This document shows positions 26,701 through 38,272 of a DNA stretch of 64,000 nt, piece after piece. The stretch's first letter is position 1; the number at the start of each line of letters is the position of its first letter. Made by a program: the position numbers and the translations under genes. The stretch lies in NCBI RefSeq assembly GCF_003073045.1, contig NC_037592.1:2577371-2641370 (forward strand), given 5' to 3'. The notes under the pieces were generated by a model. It searched no databases. It saw nothing but the letters and a program-made list of their open reading frames with translations, and was not told the origin of the DNA. The DNA comes from Pomacea canaliculata. Taxonomy: Eukaryota > Mollusca > Gastropoda > Architaenioglossa > Ampullariidae.

Positions 26701-29700
26701 GACAATGATGACCGCATTTTGGGCACTCCTGACTATTTGGCGCCTGAGATTCTTCGACAGGAACCTCATGGTATATATACATAGACATTGAACTGCACAT
26801 AGGGTTTCCTTTGGCTTTGGGGTATAGGTTATGATTTCCTGATTTTCACTAATGGGTCGTTTTCATGTGACATCAATTTTTGCGGGCTGCTTCAGCACCT
26901 GTTTACTCCCCAGCAAAAGCGGTGGTTACACAAACTTGCTAGCAACTAATCAGTTGTCGTAGTCGTCTGCGGCATAAAAGGATGCGGAAACAAGCCCTTC
27001 GGTAAACAAAATGTTCCACTAAATCAGTGGTTCTTAACCTTTTTTGAGGTACCGAACCCACAAGTTTCATATGCACATCACTGAACCCTTCTTTAGTTTC
27101 CTATGCACGTTCACCGAACCCTTCTTTAGTGACATCACTAATTGCGGGTGTGACTTGACCTCCGTGGCGGAGGCTCCGCCGAACCCCTGAGACCGACTCA
27201 ACGAACCCCTAGGGTTCAATTGAACCCAGGTTAAGAACCACTGCACTAAATGTATCTTCAGAGGATGCCCAAAATTATTTTGAACCAACGTGATGAAACA
27301 AGAATACTAACAGAAGAATGACTTCGTCAACTGGAAGGCAGCCATTTACAGAAGAGAAGTGGAACGAAACATTAGTCTGTTCAAAACACATTGCTGATGG
27401 TAAGAAATCAGACATTTTTCATTTTTCAATTACTTAAGAATGTAACATTTTTCTGTATGCTTTTCACATTGTTAAAATATTTTCTTCAGTGTTGGTCAGT
27501 GACAGTGTCTTAAGTGAATGTCAACAAAACAAGACTTGCATCATACATGACCATGATGACAAATAAACTATAGGTAGAGATAGAGCATGAAAAATGCTAT
27601 TTCTGTTTTATCATTCTTCTTTTTAGACATATATCTGATTTATTTTGTATCATTGCTGATATTTTTATAATCAGTGTCACAAAGATGTTATTCATGGGTT
27701 GTTTTATTCTTATGTCTAGGAAAGATCTTAATTTCCAGAACAACCATTCCTGGCTTCCCACTCTTCATTTGGGACATAAGCGATCAAGTACTTGCTCAAA
27801 AGCTGAGATTTTTAAAGATAGGTGTTTGAGGCTTTTGTCTTGCAAAAGAGGTAATATTGCATCTGTCCCTCGTTCACATACTGCCAGCAAGAAACAAACA
27901 CGAAGCAGCGGTTAAACAAGTCAGGAAGAAAAATTGTGGGAAAATGATTTTGTCCACTCAAGTGCTTGCAAAGAAAGTGAAGCATATCAGGATGGTGAAC
28001 ATGCAAAGAAAGTGAACATCATGACAGTGAACATGGTGGCACAGAAGATTCATGTTCAAATGATCAGGACATTCTAGACAGATTTGACTGGACAAAATAT
28101 AGATGAAATCATCAAGATTGTGAGACTAGTTAGGAACAGAGAGCATTATTCTATTAATGAAAGAGGGGTGTATGTTGAAGGTGAAGCTTAAGTTTCATTC
28201 TAGGATTCCTTCTTTGGCGTTAATGGACTTATGTTTAGAATGGTAGAGCTGTTTTATTTGAACTACAAATTTCATTCTGCCAAATATCTGATTTGGATCG
28301 CACCACAAGTGTCAATCAGCTACACTGTAGGGCCATTAAGCCATGGTCCAGTCATCCGCGAATTCGCTTAAGCCATGCAAAATACCTGGATCCCAATTAA
28401 TTTTAAGACCATTAATCACTATTTAGTATGCAGCACATACTTCAAATTAAAAACACAAGAAAAGTAGCTTCTGTGCAAATTCATGTTAAGTGAGTTAGAG
28501 GCTTTGCTTGCAGAAAGTTTGGCGTTATGCAGTCTAAAGTGCTCATTGACCTGATGACATTAGAACCTGGAGATGATGGTCCAACCATATACGAAATAGT
28601 TCAACTTTGTTGCTGCAATGTAAATTTACATAAATCCCTAGTGCCTATTGAGTATAGTGTAATTTTTCTTGAGTTTGAAGTCTTGCATTTATTTTCAGAG
28701 TGAATGCATACAATCTGTGTATGTATACTGTAGAGCTAGGATGCTGATTTTTCTTTCTTTATAAAATAAAGATCTTGACATGCTGTCCAGGTTCTAGAAC
28801 AGGCAAACTGCAGAATCTTTTGTAAATAATGCAATGCTACGTTGCTGAGACACAAATGACATGAACACATGCTCGTATTGCTCAGTGTTTATTACTACTT
28901 TTCCACAAAAATCTGTCTTGACACCCGTCTGGTGCCAGCTGCATCACCGGAGTTGTTATTCTCAGAGATAAAATGCATTAGCATAATTAGCTTTTTGTAC
29001 TATTTTTTGTCTTTTGCGCTTTATTATTAATAGCACAATCATGTCCAACTGACCCAATGTTACTTGGTAAATTGATGCAAGAAATGTTGCTGATCAAGAT
29101 ATCTGCTGTTGACAGAATTTGTTAATATTTTGATTATTGGCAGACAGTGCAGTATTGATGCAATATACTAGTGTAACATTTATCTCTTCAATTATCATAT
29201 ATACTAGCACATCACAACAAGCATACACTAATATAATTATGAAGTCTGTAGAAAGTATAAACTTCATCATTTCCTGCAGTGGTGACAAAGCACCAAAGCA
29301 AGTGTTATTCAAGTGAAATGTAAACATGCTTCTACTAGCTGTGTTTTCTGATTAAAGGCATCTTAATCATGATTGACTGCAAACAAATGGTACGTTATTT
29401 CACTTGTTTTGATAGCAGAGAAAATTGCGCACCAAGAAAATTATTAATCACATTTTACTGCTCAACAAACTCAGCTACAGACAAGATAGCTTATAGCCAG
29501 TAAATCCGACATGGCAACAAACCATGAGGGTGACAAGATGGCAGACAATACCTTGTTGCTAATGTGTATCACATGTGACGGAAAATGACCTATTAGTTCT
29601 AGGACATAGAACTATCAGCTTTCCACTTAGCCATGCTCGCATTCTTTATCCTTTATCTCTGGTGGTCTGTTGGCATGTAGACCCATACCTTAAACTTGTT

Positions 29701-32700
29701 TCCTAAAAAAATTGTATTATCTCTTTAGCACCTCACAATGCTCATTGTTCAGATGTTCTGTTACCCACAAAATTCAATAATTTTTTTTTTTTTAAATCAC
29801 AAAAAGAACTAAAAGGGATATCAGACCAAAGTAAAAATTATAGCTTGAATGGTATAAGCTATTTCAATCTCATTCCTTCATGACAACAGCAGATTTTCTT
29901 AAATCTAGAAATCTAGAAGAAATCAGGCATCTCCAATGGTCTTAATTTTATTTTTGGACATGTAGTTATGCCAGAATGCACAATTTTTGTATGGTAACAG
30001 GTTTCATTATATTAAGTTTGAATCTAAGTATCAGTTTCAAATCTTGAACTATAGTTTTCCATGCATAAAGATTTGTTTGACTCTTTATATAGCTCTTACA
30101 GTTTCTTTATCTATGAAGAGTGGGTGAAAGACAGTCTTTTCATGGTGGAAAGTTGAAAGGGCATTATAAACCTGGGAGGCAATGAACTTTAGTAGTAGTA
30201 TAAAGGAATGGGGATTGTTGAAATGAATCTCTGCAGACGTGGAAAAAAAATAATTGAATTTGTAAAATGCATTTCCTTGTTTGGATGCAAGCTCAAAGCA
30301 AACCAAACAAAAATAAGCATCAGCAAAGGGATGAGACCATGGAAAACATGAACTAAGTGTGTTGATGAAGATGACAACGCTTAGGAATGAGGGGAAATAG
30401 TTTGTGCAAGATATTTTGTAAAGAGATGGCTTTTGAGAGATTTGAAAGCCTTGAACATAGACACAGTTCGGAGAGGAAGGTGCAGAAAGTTCCAGTTTGG
30501 TCTGAGAAAGAATATCTGCTGAATTTCTGTTGTCTCATGCATGGCAAAGAAAGGAGGATGGGTAACTTATGTATGACAAGCACCATAATACTTGATCTTG
30601 TTCCATTCTTTATCATTTACTCAACACACAGAATGCTAGACTTTCTTATTTTTATTTTCTCTAGGCCCTGCTGTTGACTGGTGGGCTATGGGAGTCTGTC
30701 TTTTTGAGTTTTTGACGGGACTTCCACCCTTCAATGATGAGACTCCAGAGCTAGTGTTTGCCAACATTCTCAACAGAGGTTTGTCTGCTTTCAGCACTCT
30801 TACTTTTAGAAATGGTGATTCTAAAAACATTTTGTTTGTTTGTTTTGTTTTGTTTTTTGGTTTTTTTTTACAGTTTTCACACAACGCATATTTTCATCTA
30901 CAGTTCATGTGATAGTGCATGCACACACACACACTTTCTCGCATGCAGGCAACACAAGGTGCATTCATGAGACACCCATGCAAACACCCCCACCCATACC
31001 TACCCACATACCCAAGGCACCCACCCAAGTACATGCATACACATACCACACTCACACAGAGACAGTGACTGAAATATATATGACCAATGTTTCATAATCC
31101 TGGGCTCCTAGTCAGGAACATTGGCCACATACCAATGATTAAATTTCCCTCATTTTGGTAAGAAACCAGCTGGTTAAGTTACCCCAATAGGCAAATTAAC
31201 TCCTGATTCAGAAGCCAAAGAGAAGGTGTTACCTAGCTAACAAGTGTAGCATAGAATTCCCAATGAAGGGTGTCGTTATGCAATCATTTTGGAATTAGAG
31301 GGAGAGGCATGAAACAACTAAAATGAAAAGGTGAAATGTATGCATTCGGATCAAATGGTTTTTCTTGAGCAAGTAATAGATGCCAAAGATACTAATTTTA
31401 TTTTTATTTAGAAACAAATGACAGATGAGAACAATATCTACTGAACAGTTCTGTACTATTATATCTGTCCAGCTTATTGGGTCTTAGAAAAATTCAGTAT
31501 TCACTTTGATGGAGCTATATTACCCTGGGTGGGAGTATTGGTTAAGTTTTACGCCATGCCAGCACTAAGACTATATCACTATTAGGTGGTGAAATTTTAT
31601 TAGAAGTGGGGTATCTGCAATAAAATACCCAGTAGTAAAATGATTTAGTGAAATTATACATGTATGAGTAACTTTTTAATTTGGATGATATTTAATTTCT
31701 GCACTGAGAATAAACATGAGCACGCTTAATAAGGGCCTGTTACTGCATTACATGTAGCAATTTCCTGGCCTAACTTCATGGACGCGCTGGGTGTGGAGGC
31801 GCAGGAAGCCATCAACCTGCTACTCACCATGGACCCTCAGCAAAGGCCAGGTGCTGCTGGTAGGTTTATGGGATGTTTGCATGAACACTATTAGGATAGA
31901 TTTCCATGAAAGGGCATGTCAAAGCCTTAATACATTCTCACAGAAAGATATGGAATAATAATAATGTAAACTTATAATGCACAACATCACAACCAAGATA
32001 GATCACTCTCTTGTGCATTTTATTTTTACTTTTTTATCTATAACCTAGCAACACCATGTTTTGTTACATTTTTTCTCAGAAGTTAAAGCAATGGCCTTTT
32101 TCTCCAACCTGGATTGGGACAGAATATTGGAAACAGAGCCTGCTTTTATTCCACAACCAGACAATGACATGGACACGTCATACTTTGACCGTAAGCTATG
32201 ATGGTTTTAGGAGTCACAATTGTTTTCATTTGTTCCCAATTAGTTATCTTAAAAATTTAGTAGTTTAATCAGTAGTATGGGGTTGGGTTAGGGCTTATTA
32301 ACTCTAACGACAGAGGAGCTAACACTCCTTTGGCAGGGATTCATGTATGTGGGTGGCAAAGGTTTTGGGGATATGAAGTGGATGCTGAGTTTGGGGGTGT
32401 GTGGGTGTATTTTGAACATTAAAATGTGCATTCCTATTGTGTATTACAGCAAAATGTGTATTACTATTGTGTGTTACAGCTAAAAACACATTGCAGCAAT
32501 TAAAAATATCTGCAGTTGATCTGTGATCCATCGCTTGGTTTAAATGCCACAAAACGAAAGGCATCTTTTCTAGTCATTTGCAAGAATGGTTTGTCACAAA
32601 CACAAACCTTCTAGTGTGTTTACTGAAAATGGAAAGAAGCACTGGGATTGCAGTCTGGTGAAGCAGCTGTGTTCCTGGGATTGCAAAGTCACTTCTTTTA

Positions 32701-35454
32701 GCATCAGGAGATGCTGGTCAGCTTTCAAAGAAGTTTATGTTAATACCTGGAGCATTATTTTTCAACACACTAAATTGTGAATTCTCAAAGATACCATTTC
32801 CATTTTGAAAAGAAAACTACATTTGAACATATTTTTTTTTTCATAACACTTACTTATTTTGGAGCCTTTCAAGATGAACTGTTTCTTGTTGTGCTTTTCT
32901 TTTTTGTTTTAAAGGGAATGATAATTTTGAATGAATATCTGGCACCTAGAGCACCAAGTATTGCTGAATGTTAGGTGAAATTTTTTTTGCACGAAAGTAC
33001 AAAGTAGAAAATACTTTGAAGTTAATGGTTTAGTTCTTTTCTTTGGATGTTTATGTTTATGTTCATGCCCTGTGCTTGTTTAGTTGCTATATGCAGTCCA
33101 ACAGATTTTATAATTTATCACTTTCTTTAAAATTTTGAATGTGAAAATGATACATTAGCTGGTGATAAAATGTTACGGCAGATCTTTATGACACTAAATG
33201 GTATAAAATCATTGTTGTTTTTTGTTAGTGATTAGGGGAAAAGATAATCATGAACTGTTTATATCAGATTGTAGGAGAACAAGTAAAGTCTTTTAGAGAG
33301 CCTTGTTTTTTTCATTAGTGATTATAGTAAAAGATAATCATAAAATGTTTATATCAGATTGTATGAGAACAAAAGTGTTTTAGAGAGATTGTCTTTTTCA
33401 GTAATCTTCATTATAGGAGAGTTTTGCCCTGCAATGATATTGGCTGTTGTATATTACTATTTAAAAAGTGTAACCAAGATGTACAGTTTAACATTTCTGA
33501 GGACTGTTTTAATGTATATACCTGCTGAACAGGTTGTAATCCAAAATAAATATTAAAAGTATTTTAGGCTTCACATATTTTCTTAGTCTTTTCTGTATGG
33601 AATATGTGAATGTATGCATAAATCCATTCCAAACAACATTCATCTGCTTCATCTTCTGCTTCTTGATAGACACCACTGACACGGTACATATACATATAGA
33701 GCTACTATCCAAAAGAGAACAGAATCGAAATCTATCTCTGCGTCTTTCTGACTGTGCAGTATTGTATTTATGCTGGACATACAGTAGAGAATAACTTTGT
33801 CAGCAGTTTCTCTTGTTGGAAGGAGGAAGCAGCAATCCAATACATGAAAGTGGAGGAGGGTCTGTCTTACCTGGAAGCTTGTTGTCCACTCAAACATCTG
33901 GTAACCCTTCTTTTGCAGGGGTGGTCTCTTGATGTCCCACGATGCCCATCTCCCGTCAAACTGACATTACATAAGTATCGTCGGAGACACAACCCCCACA
34001 CTCATGTCCCCCCTCCACTTAAGAAACACACACATCATGCCTAACCCCTCTCCCTCAGCCAACCCCAGCATACACATCCACAAAACCCTCAACACACACA
34101 CACTTAAATGCAATAATCTGATTCAAAAGTCTACATAAAAACACAAAAACCTCTCCCTCAACTTTAACCAACCCTCTGTGCTAAAAAAAAAACCTAGCTC
34201 CAAGGAGTGATGATCCCCACTAACTTTGCCCTCCCTTTCCTTAACTCAAATTACTTGGCACCACTTTCAGATGGTATGATGGATGTGGAGAAACGGCAGG
34301 TTCCTTCTCCCTCTACCTCATGTCACGCACTCACTACATCCTCTACACAATGCTCTGCATGTTCATCTCGTACATAGCTAATAATTGTCCAACTATCCGA
34401 TAAGGAACTGTTGAGGGATTCATGCAAATTTTGAAGAATAAGTGTCTATTGGATAAAGTGATTGCCCTCCAGGAAACCTTTTGACATGGCATACTTTCTT
34501 CTGTAAGGGTTTTCAAGGCTTCCAGAAGGCACCAGTGATTCCCATACTGGAATCCTTTTCAGTCCCATTGCCCTTACCATCTCATTACATTTTTAATGAT
34601 ATTGACTTATGTGTCATGAATGATGATAGTCCAATTTTTGTCAATCCCATAGCGTATCTACCACAGCAATTGATCTTTCAACATGTGATCCCACACTAAC
34701 AGTTGAATTAAACTGGCTCATGTGGGTTGATCTTTATGGGTGATCTGATCACTACCCCATCCTCCTCTCCTCAGTCTCAACCAGCACAGCCAAACACGGG
34801 GATCTTGTGCAGGTAGATTGGAGTACTTTCCAAACTTTCTGAGTCAATATCGGCTCCCACAAAAATCCTTCATCTCACCCTTGTACGAGGCTTCAAATAG
34901 TAAAGAGTCTATAACCTCAACAGGTCATCCAATGGAACCACAGACTAATATCAGTTAATAACTATATAATAATATATAATAACTATATATACAGTTTTTG
35001 TATTATCAATTTGTGCCTTATTTATGGTGTAGTGATAGCAAATTTACATATTTTGTGTTAGGAATGCTTCACAAGCTTAGGGTTTTGTTTATAAGTCTTG
35101 TATTTTTCACCCCTAACAAGCAGTTTGATAAAAATGTTCATGTTTTAAAATTTGCATATAAATAAGGCAAAGTGCTGTATCCTTATTTATGCAGCATGAC
35201 CATTATTTTTGTTAATGCCCTCAAAAGACTTGTTGGTATTATTAGTTTCTGGTTCTACTTGCTATGCTTCACTTTTATAAAGTATTTAAAATTGGCCAAT
35301 GGAAATTATGGTATGTTACACTGCTGGAGATTAAAGAGCTGGAAAGGCAAAGATACTGTATTTGGTTAAGGGGTGAGCCAGTCTTTAACATGATCAGTTA
35401 ACTGTTTTATTTTCAGGTTATGAAACAGAAAGCCTGTTAATGAAGTTGCACTAA
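20789..35454 (+). CDS. MASTL: Greatwall kinase (MASTL)
   Basis: Exons: 20789-20935, 21548-21603, 22131-22231, 22902-22993, 23315-23454, 23913-24000, 24373-24461, 24678-24898, 25015-26347, 26587-26770, 30665-30778, 31758-31859, 32080-32190, 35417-35454. Phases agree throughout except for one missing base near 23955, giving about 938 residues (human about 880). An AGC-type kinase domain starts near residue 56 (ISRGAFGKVF, AIKVMKK with Lys86, HRDLKPDN near 178-185, DFG near 198). The activation segment is split by about 600 poorly conserved residues, the Greatwall hallmark, and resumes as [12 protein letters not shown] near 800. [17 protein letters not shown] and PFIPQPD-like [15 protein letters not shown] follow. 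In animals the enzyme phosphorylates ENSA/ARPP19 to inhibit PP2A-B55 at mitotic entry. The last exon ([12 protein letters not shown], then stop) is inferred from splice phase and is less sure. Confidence 0.93.
22703..22799. repeat. Short inverted repeat in a MASTL intron
   Basis: TGATCAAAGAG at 22703-22713 and CTCTTTGATCA at 22789-22799 form perfect 11-bp arms around a 75-base loop. It may be a tiny MITE or a hairpin. No target duplication was identified. Confidence 0.5.
23913..24000 (+). other. MASTL: MASTL exon with a one-base frame break in the DFG region
   Basis: The exon reads [15 protein letters not shown] and then leaves the frame. One extra base in the run at 23,952-23,957 (gtcaccg) would restore [16 protein letters not shown], exactly what the family has there. 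Flanking exons are intact, so a sequence or assembly error is more likely than a null allele. Confidence 0.8.
25015..26347 (+). other. MASTL: Long MASTL insert exon
   Basis: A single 1,333-base exon encodes most of the non-conserved middle region between the two halves of the kinase lobe. It is Ser/Glu/Asp-rich, predicted disordered, and open from end to end. Human MASTL likewise has one large exon here. Several Ser-Pro and Thr-Pro dipeptides (for example [20 protein letters not shown]) suit the known CDK regulation of the family. Confidence 0.85.
26848..29597 (+). mobile_element. P/THAP-type DNA transposon relic
   Basis: The ends are inverted: ACTAATGGGTCGTTTTC at the left (about 26,848) and, read on the minus strand from the right end at 29,597, ACTAATAGGTCATTTTC. 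Both are followed a few bases later by ATGTGA. Inside, 27,312-27,396 encodes [12 protein letters not shown] and, one frame over, [16 protein letters not shown]. After an apparent GT-AG intron, 27,719-27,800 encodes [13 protein letters not shown]. Together these match the W, CSxH and WVPSL-type positions of a THAP zinc finger. The rest of a transposase is unreadable and no clean target duplication was seen. Confidence 0.45.
27025..27243. mobile_element. hAT MITE with perfect 8-bp target duplication
   Basis: Terminal inverted repeats CAGTGGTTCTTAACC and GGTTAAGAACCACTG bound a 219-bp element without coding capacity. The 8-bp duplication CACTAAAT flanks it at 27017-27024 and 27244-27251. It is inserted inside the THAP-type element, so it is younger. 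Confidence 0.92.
30917..31070. repeat. Degenerate CA-rich tract
   Basis: Impure (CA)n and ACCC repeats just after the exon ending at 30778. Confidence 0.8.
31530..31590 (-). repeat. SINE tail fragment
   Basis: GTTTTACGCCATGCCAGC and then ACTATATCAC match the left (3' tail) part of the SINEs at 41,497 and 49,860. Only the tail is present, which suggests a 5'-truncated insertion. No duplication was identified. Confidence 0.4.
33226..33400. repeat. Two-copy tandem duplication (about 90 bp)
   Basis: The segments beginning TTAGTGATTAGGGGAAAAGA (33226) and TTAGTGATTATAGTAAAAGA (about 33317) run in parallel through a shared stretch ATATCAGATTGTA and AGAACAA to TTTTAGAGAG. They lie in the last MASTL intron. 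Confidence 0.8.
34300..34950 (+). mobile_element. LINE endonuclease fragment
   Basis: The plus-strand pieces [10 protein letters not shown] (about 34,455) and [20 protein letters not shown] (about 34,745) are the ALQET and SDHYP landmarks of apurinic-type LINE endonucleases. Between them the frame is broken in several places. It lies in the last MASTL intron (32191-35416) in the sense orientation. Confidence 0.55.
35417..35454 (+). other. MASTL: Proposed terminal MASTL coding exon
   Basis: The acceptor attttcag at 35416 joins in phase to the donor at 32190 and gives DTSYFD, then [12 protein letters not shown] and a stop. A poly(A) signal follows within 260 bases. It does not resemble the vertebrate ending. 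Read-through of the donor at 32191 would instead stop after RKL. Confidence 0.5.
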
Positions 35455-35701
35455 TTGTTAATAATAATGAAGAGAAAGAAATAGTGAAGAAAGAGTAGAT
35501 CTGTACCTTGTAAGCTGAATTTTTTTTTTAACCTTTAAGTTTAATGTTGTAGATGTACTGCAATAGCATCAATGCCATATATGCATCAAACTCTACTTGA
35601 TATTGAATAAGTATTTTACTATTGTCCTCTGTTTAACAGTAATTTTTCATGTTTATTGGTGTTTTAAATAGTGGAGCAGCTTCATATATTCTTTGTTTAA
35701 A

Positions 35702-35707
35702 AATAAA
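35702..35707 (+). terminator. Candidate poly(A) signal for MASTL
   Basis: AATAAA about 250 bases after the proposed stop codon, followed by a T-rich stretch. Confidence 0.5.
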
Positions 35708-36725
35708 AAAGTTTTTCTTAAAGAAAAATGGTGTTTCTTTTTCCTTTTATACTGTGATGCTAAGAATAAGAAACTGAATGGCTTATGTTGCAGGGGGTCT
35801 CGTCTCATTTCTAATCAGAATTTGCATGATTCCTGCATAGTTGACACTCCTACTGATTTGCATGCTTAGTCGAAGCAAATGATCCTTATTGCCGTTGTTT
35901 GGAAAGCTGCTTTAACTATTGACATGGTTGTTAGAGCTGAAAAGTCCCCTTGTACATTCACCTGGCTTGGCCTGCCTACAGCTGGCAATGAACTAAAAAA
36001 AAAATACACAGTAGGCTTGAGTTCCAACATATTTATCAACAAAAAAGAAAACCTTAAGAATTATGCCAGTAACAGAGGCACTGTGGGAAGAAAAACAATC
36101 CTTTTCTGCATAATCATGCCACATGCTGGGCTCAGGAGAACCACGTGAGCTAGGCACCAAACGAGCCTTTTTAGGTTCTTGTATTGCAGTCCTTAGTTGT
36201 GATGAAATGTAGGGGAGCTGGAAGATGCACAAGTTGCATTATCAAAAACTCTTGTCAGTGCAAGACTTTTTTTCGGACTGTGCTGAAGATGACCAGGACT
36301 AAAATGTGGCATGACAGCGTACTCACGCTTCTCGTTTTGCCTTTGCTCGCACTGGATCAAAAGTACTGAAATAGTAATAGAAAATAAATAATCAACATGC
36401 AAAAGAGTATATACTTACTAGCACACTATGGTTACAAGTTTTACTGTTATCATTATCGTAAATACCAAGGGTTGCTAAAAGTATCGCCCCATTCCTAGGT
36501 TACCCCCCTTGACTGAGACCTTCAGTGGTTCAGACCGCGGACCCTACACATAAAAACTAAAAAGGAAGTGCACACTGCTACTTCTATGCTGCTATATTCT
36601 ACTTGTTTTATAACCCATAACAAATTATCTGAGTAGTCATTCATCTACCTAACCAACCCACAGACCATGTAACAACCCCAGACAACCATAATCTTTGCAA
36701 ATGATTATGCACAATTGGAACTTAC

Positions 36726-37006
36726 ATTGTACTTAGTATTTTATACATAGTATTTTAACACTCTATGATATAAAACATTTAAATATATATTCAAAACAAA
36801 TATTTTACTCATTGGAGTAGGTGTCCCACCTTGAGGAGGCGTTCTGCTCTCCACAAATCTTCTAATGTGGTCATGCAGTTCGAAGTAAAGGGACATGAAG
36901 TCCTGGTCCGACAGCTCACTTGTCATGTATTTAAAATAACTATTAAGTGATTCATACGCAAACACTCTGCTACTGGTGGTCCTGAATTCTGTACTAATTC
37001 GATATG
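36726..37006 (-). CDS. Duplicated exon, copy 1, of an unrecognised minus-strand gene
   Basis: On the minus strand the acceptor CTTTTTTTTTCAG opens the exon and the donor GTAAGTTCC closes it after an in-frame stop. It reads YRISTEFRTTSSRVFAYES, then FKYMTSELSDQDFMSLYFE and HDHIRRFVESRTPPQGG, about 88 residues in all. It is paralogous to copy 2 at 37,773-37,951 with about 40% residue identity. No catalytic motif, signal peptide or membrane span is visible. The family is unknown to me, and no start codon was assigned inside the exon. It may be an internal or terminal exon of a small gene whose first exon could be the ORF at 38,548. Confidence 0.45.
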
Positions 37007-37371
37007 CTGAAAAAAAAAGATGCAAAAAGACTTAATAATTTATGTCATCCATACAGGCATTCTGAAAACTTCCGTCACTCACTCCCTTTTGTCTGTTTTT
37101 TAAAAAAAATCATTTTCTCGCTCTAGCTATAAACTTTTTTTAAATTATAAAATGATAAAGAAAAAAATTCCCCCCATCGTCCCATATATAATGCCTTATC
37201 CAACTTGGCTAAGTGGCGCGAACATCAAACAACTGCCACAAACAAACCAGGGTTTCTGCTTACGCAAAATATTGCGTACAGTACGCATTAAAAGTTCGGA
37301 GGACCCCTTCAATTTTCGTCAATGGGATCCCAGGGACCCCAGTAAGTGTAGTGTCTGACATCTTTAGTCAG

Positions 37372-37738
37372 TTAGTTAGGCCCTTCGCCCCTCCTGGTGC
37401 ATAGGCTATCAACGACAGTCCTCCAACGCCTCCTGTCCTGGGCTACTGTCACCAGTTGCCCCCATCCGAGTCCGGTGAGCTTGGTGTCGGCGGCGAGGTC
37501 CCATCTCCAGGTGTTTCTCGGCCTTCCTCGCTTTCTCTTTCCCTGAGGGTTCCATGTCAGCGACTGTCTCGTGACGTTGGATGCTGGCTTCCATAGGGTG
37601 TGCCCTAGCACACCCCATCGTCTCCGCAGGATTTCTTCCTCCATAGGCTGCTGTTTTGTTCTCTGCCACAGGTCAGTGTTGCGTATTTTCTCTGGCCAGT
37701 GAATTCTGAGGATTCTATGCAGGCACTGGTTCACATAA
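37372..37738 (-). mobile_element. LINE reverse-transcriptase tail
   Basis: The minus-strand reading is VNQCLHRILRIHWPEKI, then RRRWGVLGHTLWKP, GKRKRGRPRNTWRWDL and AQDRRRWRTVVDSLC. This is the conserved C-terminal tail of a LINE polymerase that is very abundant in marine invertebrate genomes. It is open over about 120 residues, so it is fairly young, but severely 5'-truncated. It is inserted beside exon copy 2. Confidence 0.85.
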
Positions 37739-37772
37739 TCTTTGCAAATGATTAGGCACAATTGGAACTTAC

Positions 37773-37951
37773 TTCAATTTATTGATATTGAGCCTCCTTT
37801 TCCTCCACATATCGCTTGATATGATCATGAAAAAGAATATCGAAGTCATCCTCCTTTAATTTGTTTGTTGTAAACATGAAGAAATGTGTTAACGCTTCTG
37901 CTGCTAACCATCTAGAATTTGAGGTCCTAATCTCTCTTGAAAGTCGAAAGA
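37773..37951 (-). CDS. Duplicated exon, copy 2, of an unrecognised minus-strand gene
   Basis: The acceptor (TTTTTTATTTTTTCAG) and donor (GTAAGTTCC) match copy 1. It reads FRLSREIRTSNSRWLAAEAL, then FFMFTTNKLKEDDFDILF and HDHIKRYVEEKEAQYQ, then a stop (37,779-37,781), with the donor six bases later. Shared positions with copy 1 include RT-SR, A-E-L, DF and HDHI-R-VE. About 60 bases upstream and 38 bases downstream are almost identical to copy 1 although the exons differ. Confidence 0.45.
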
Positions 37952-38272
37952 CTGAAAAAATAAAAAAGATGCAAAAAGACTTCATAATTTATGTCATCAA
38001 TACAGGCATTCTGAAAATTTCCGTTCTCTTCGCCGTCTCCTTGTTATGCATGCCTATTCTGAAAAAAAAAAAGAGAAAAAAGTCATTTCAAAATTATAAA
38101 ACATTAGATCTGAAACATTTAAGAATTTTTTCTCCCTCCAAGGTCATTTTGAAATCCATAATGTCATAGCTAATTAAAGATTTTGTCATTTTATTTTGAA
38201 CTTGTCAAAAACATATTAACATCTTTGGGTTTTCTCTCCAGTTTTACTCCAAAGTGAAAATAAAATCCAGAA

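Larger units (their letters stand above)
26771..30664 (+). other. 3.9-kb MASTL intron occupied by a THAP-type transposon relic
   Basis: Most of the intron is explained by an element at about 26,848-29,597. The remainder (29,600-30,660) shows no exon or recognisable repeat. Confidence 0.6.

Noticed and set aside
28320-28400. Possible pogo/Tigger-type terminal sequence (CATCCGCGAATTCGCTTAAG)
   Set aside because: Only one end is visible and no transposase remains are close; it may simply be interior sequence of the THAP-type element.
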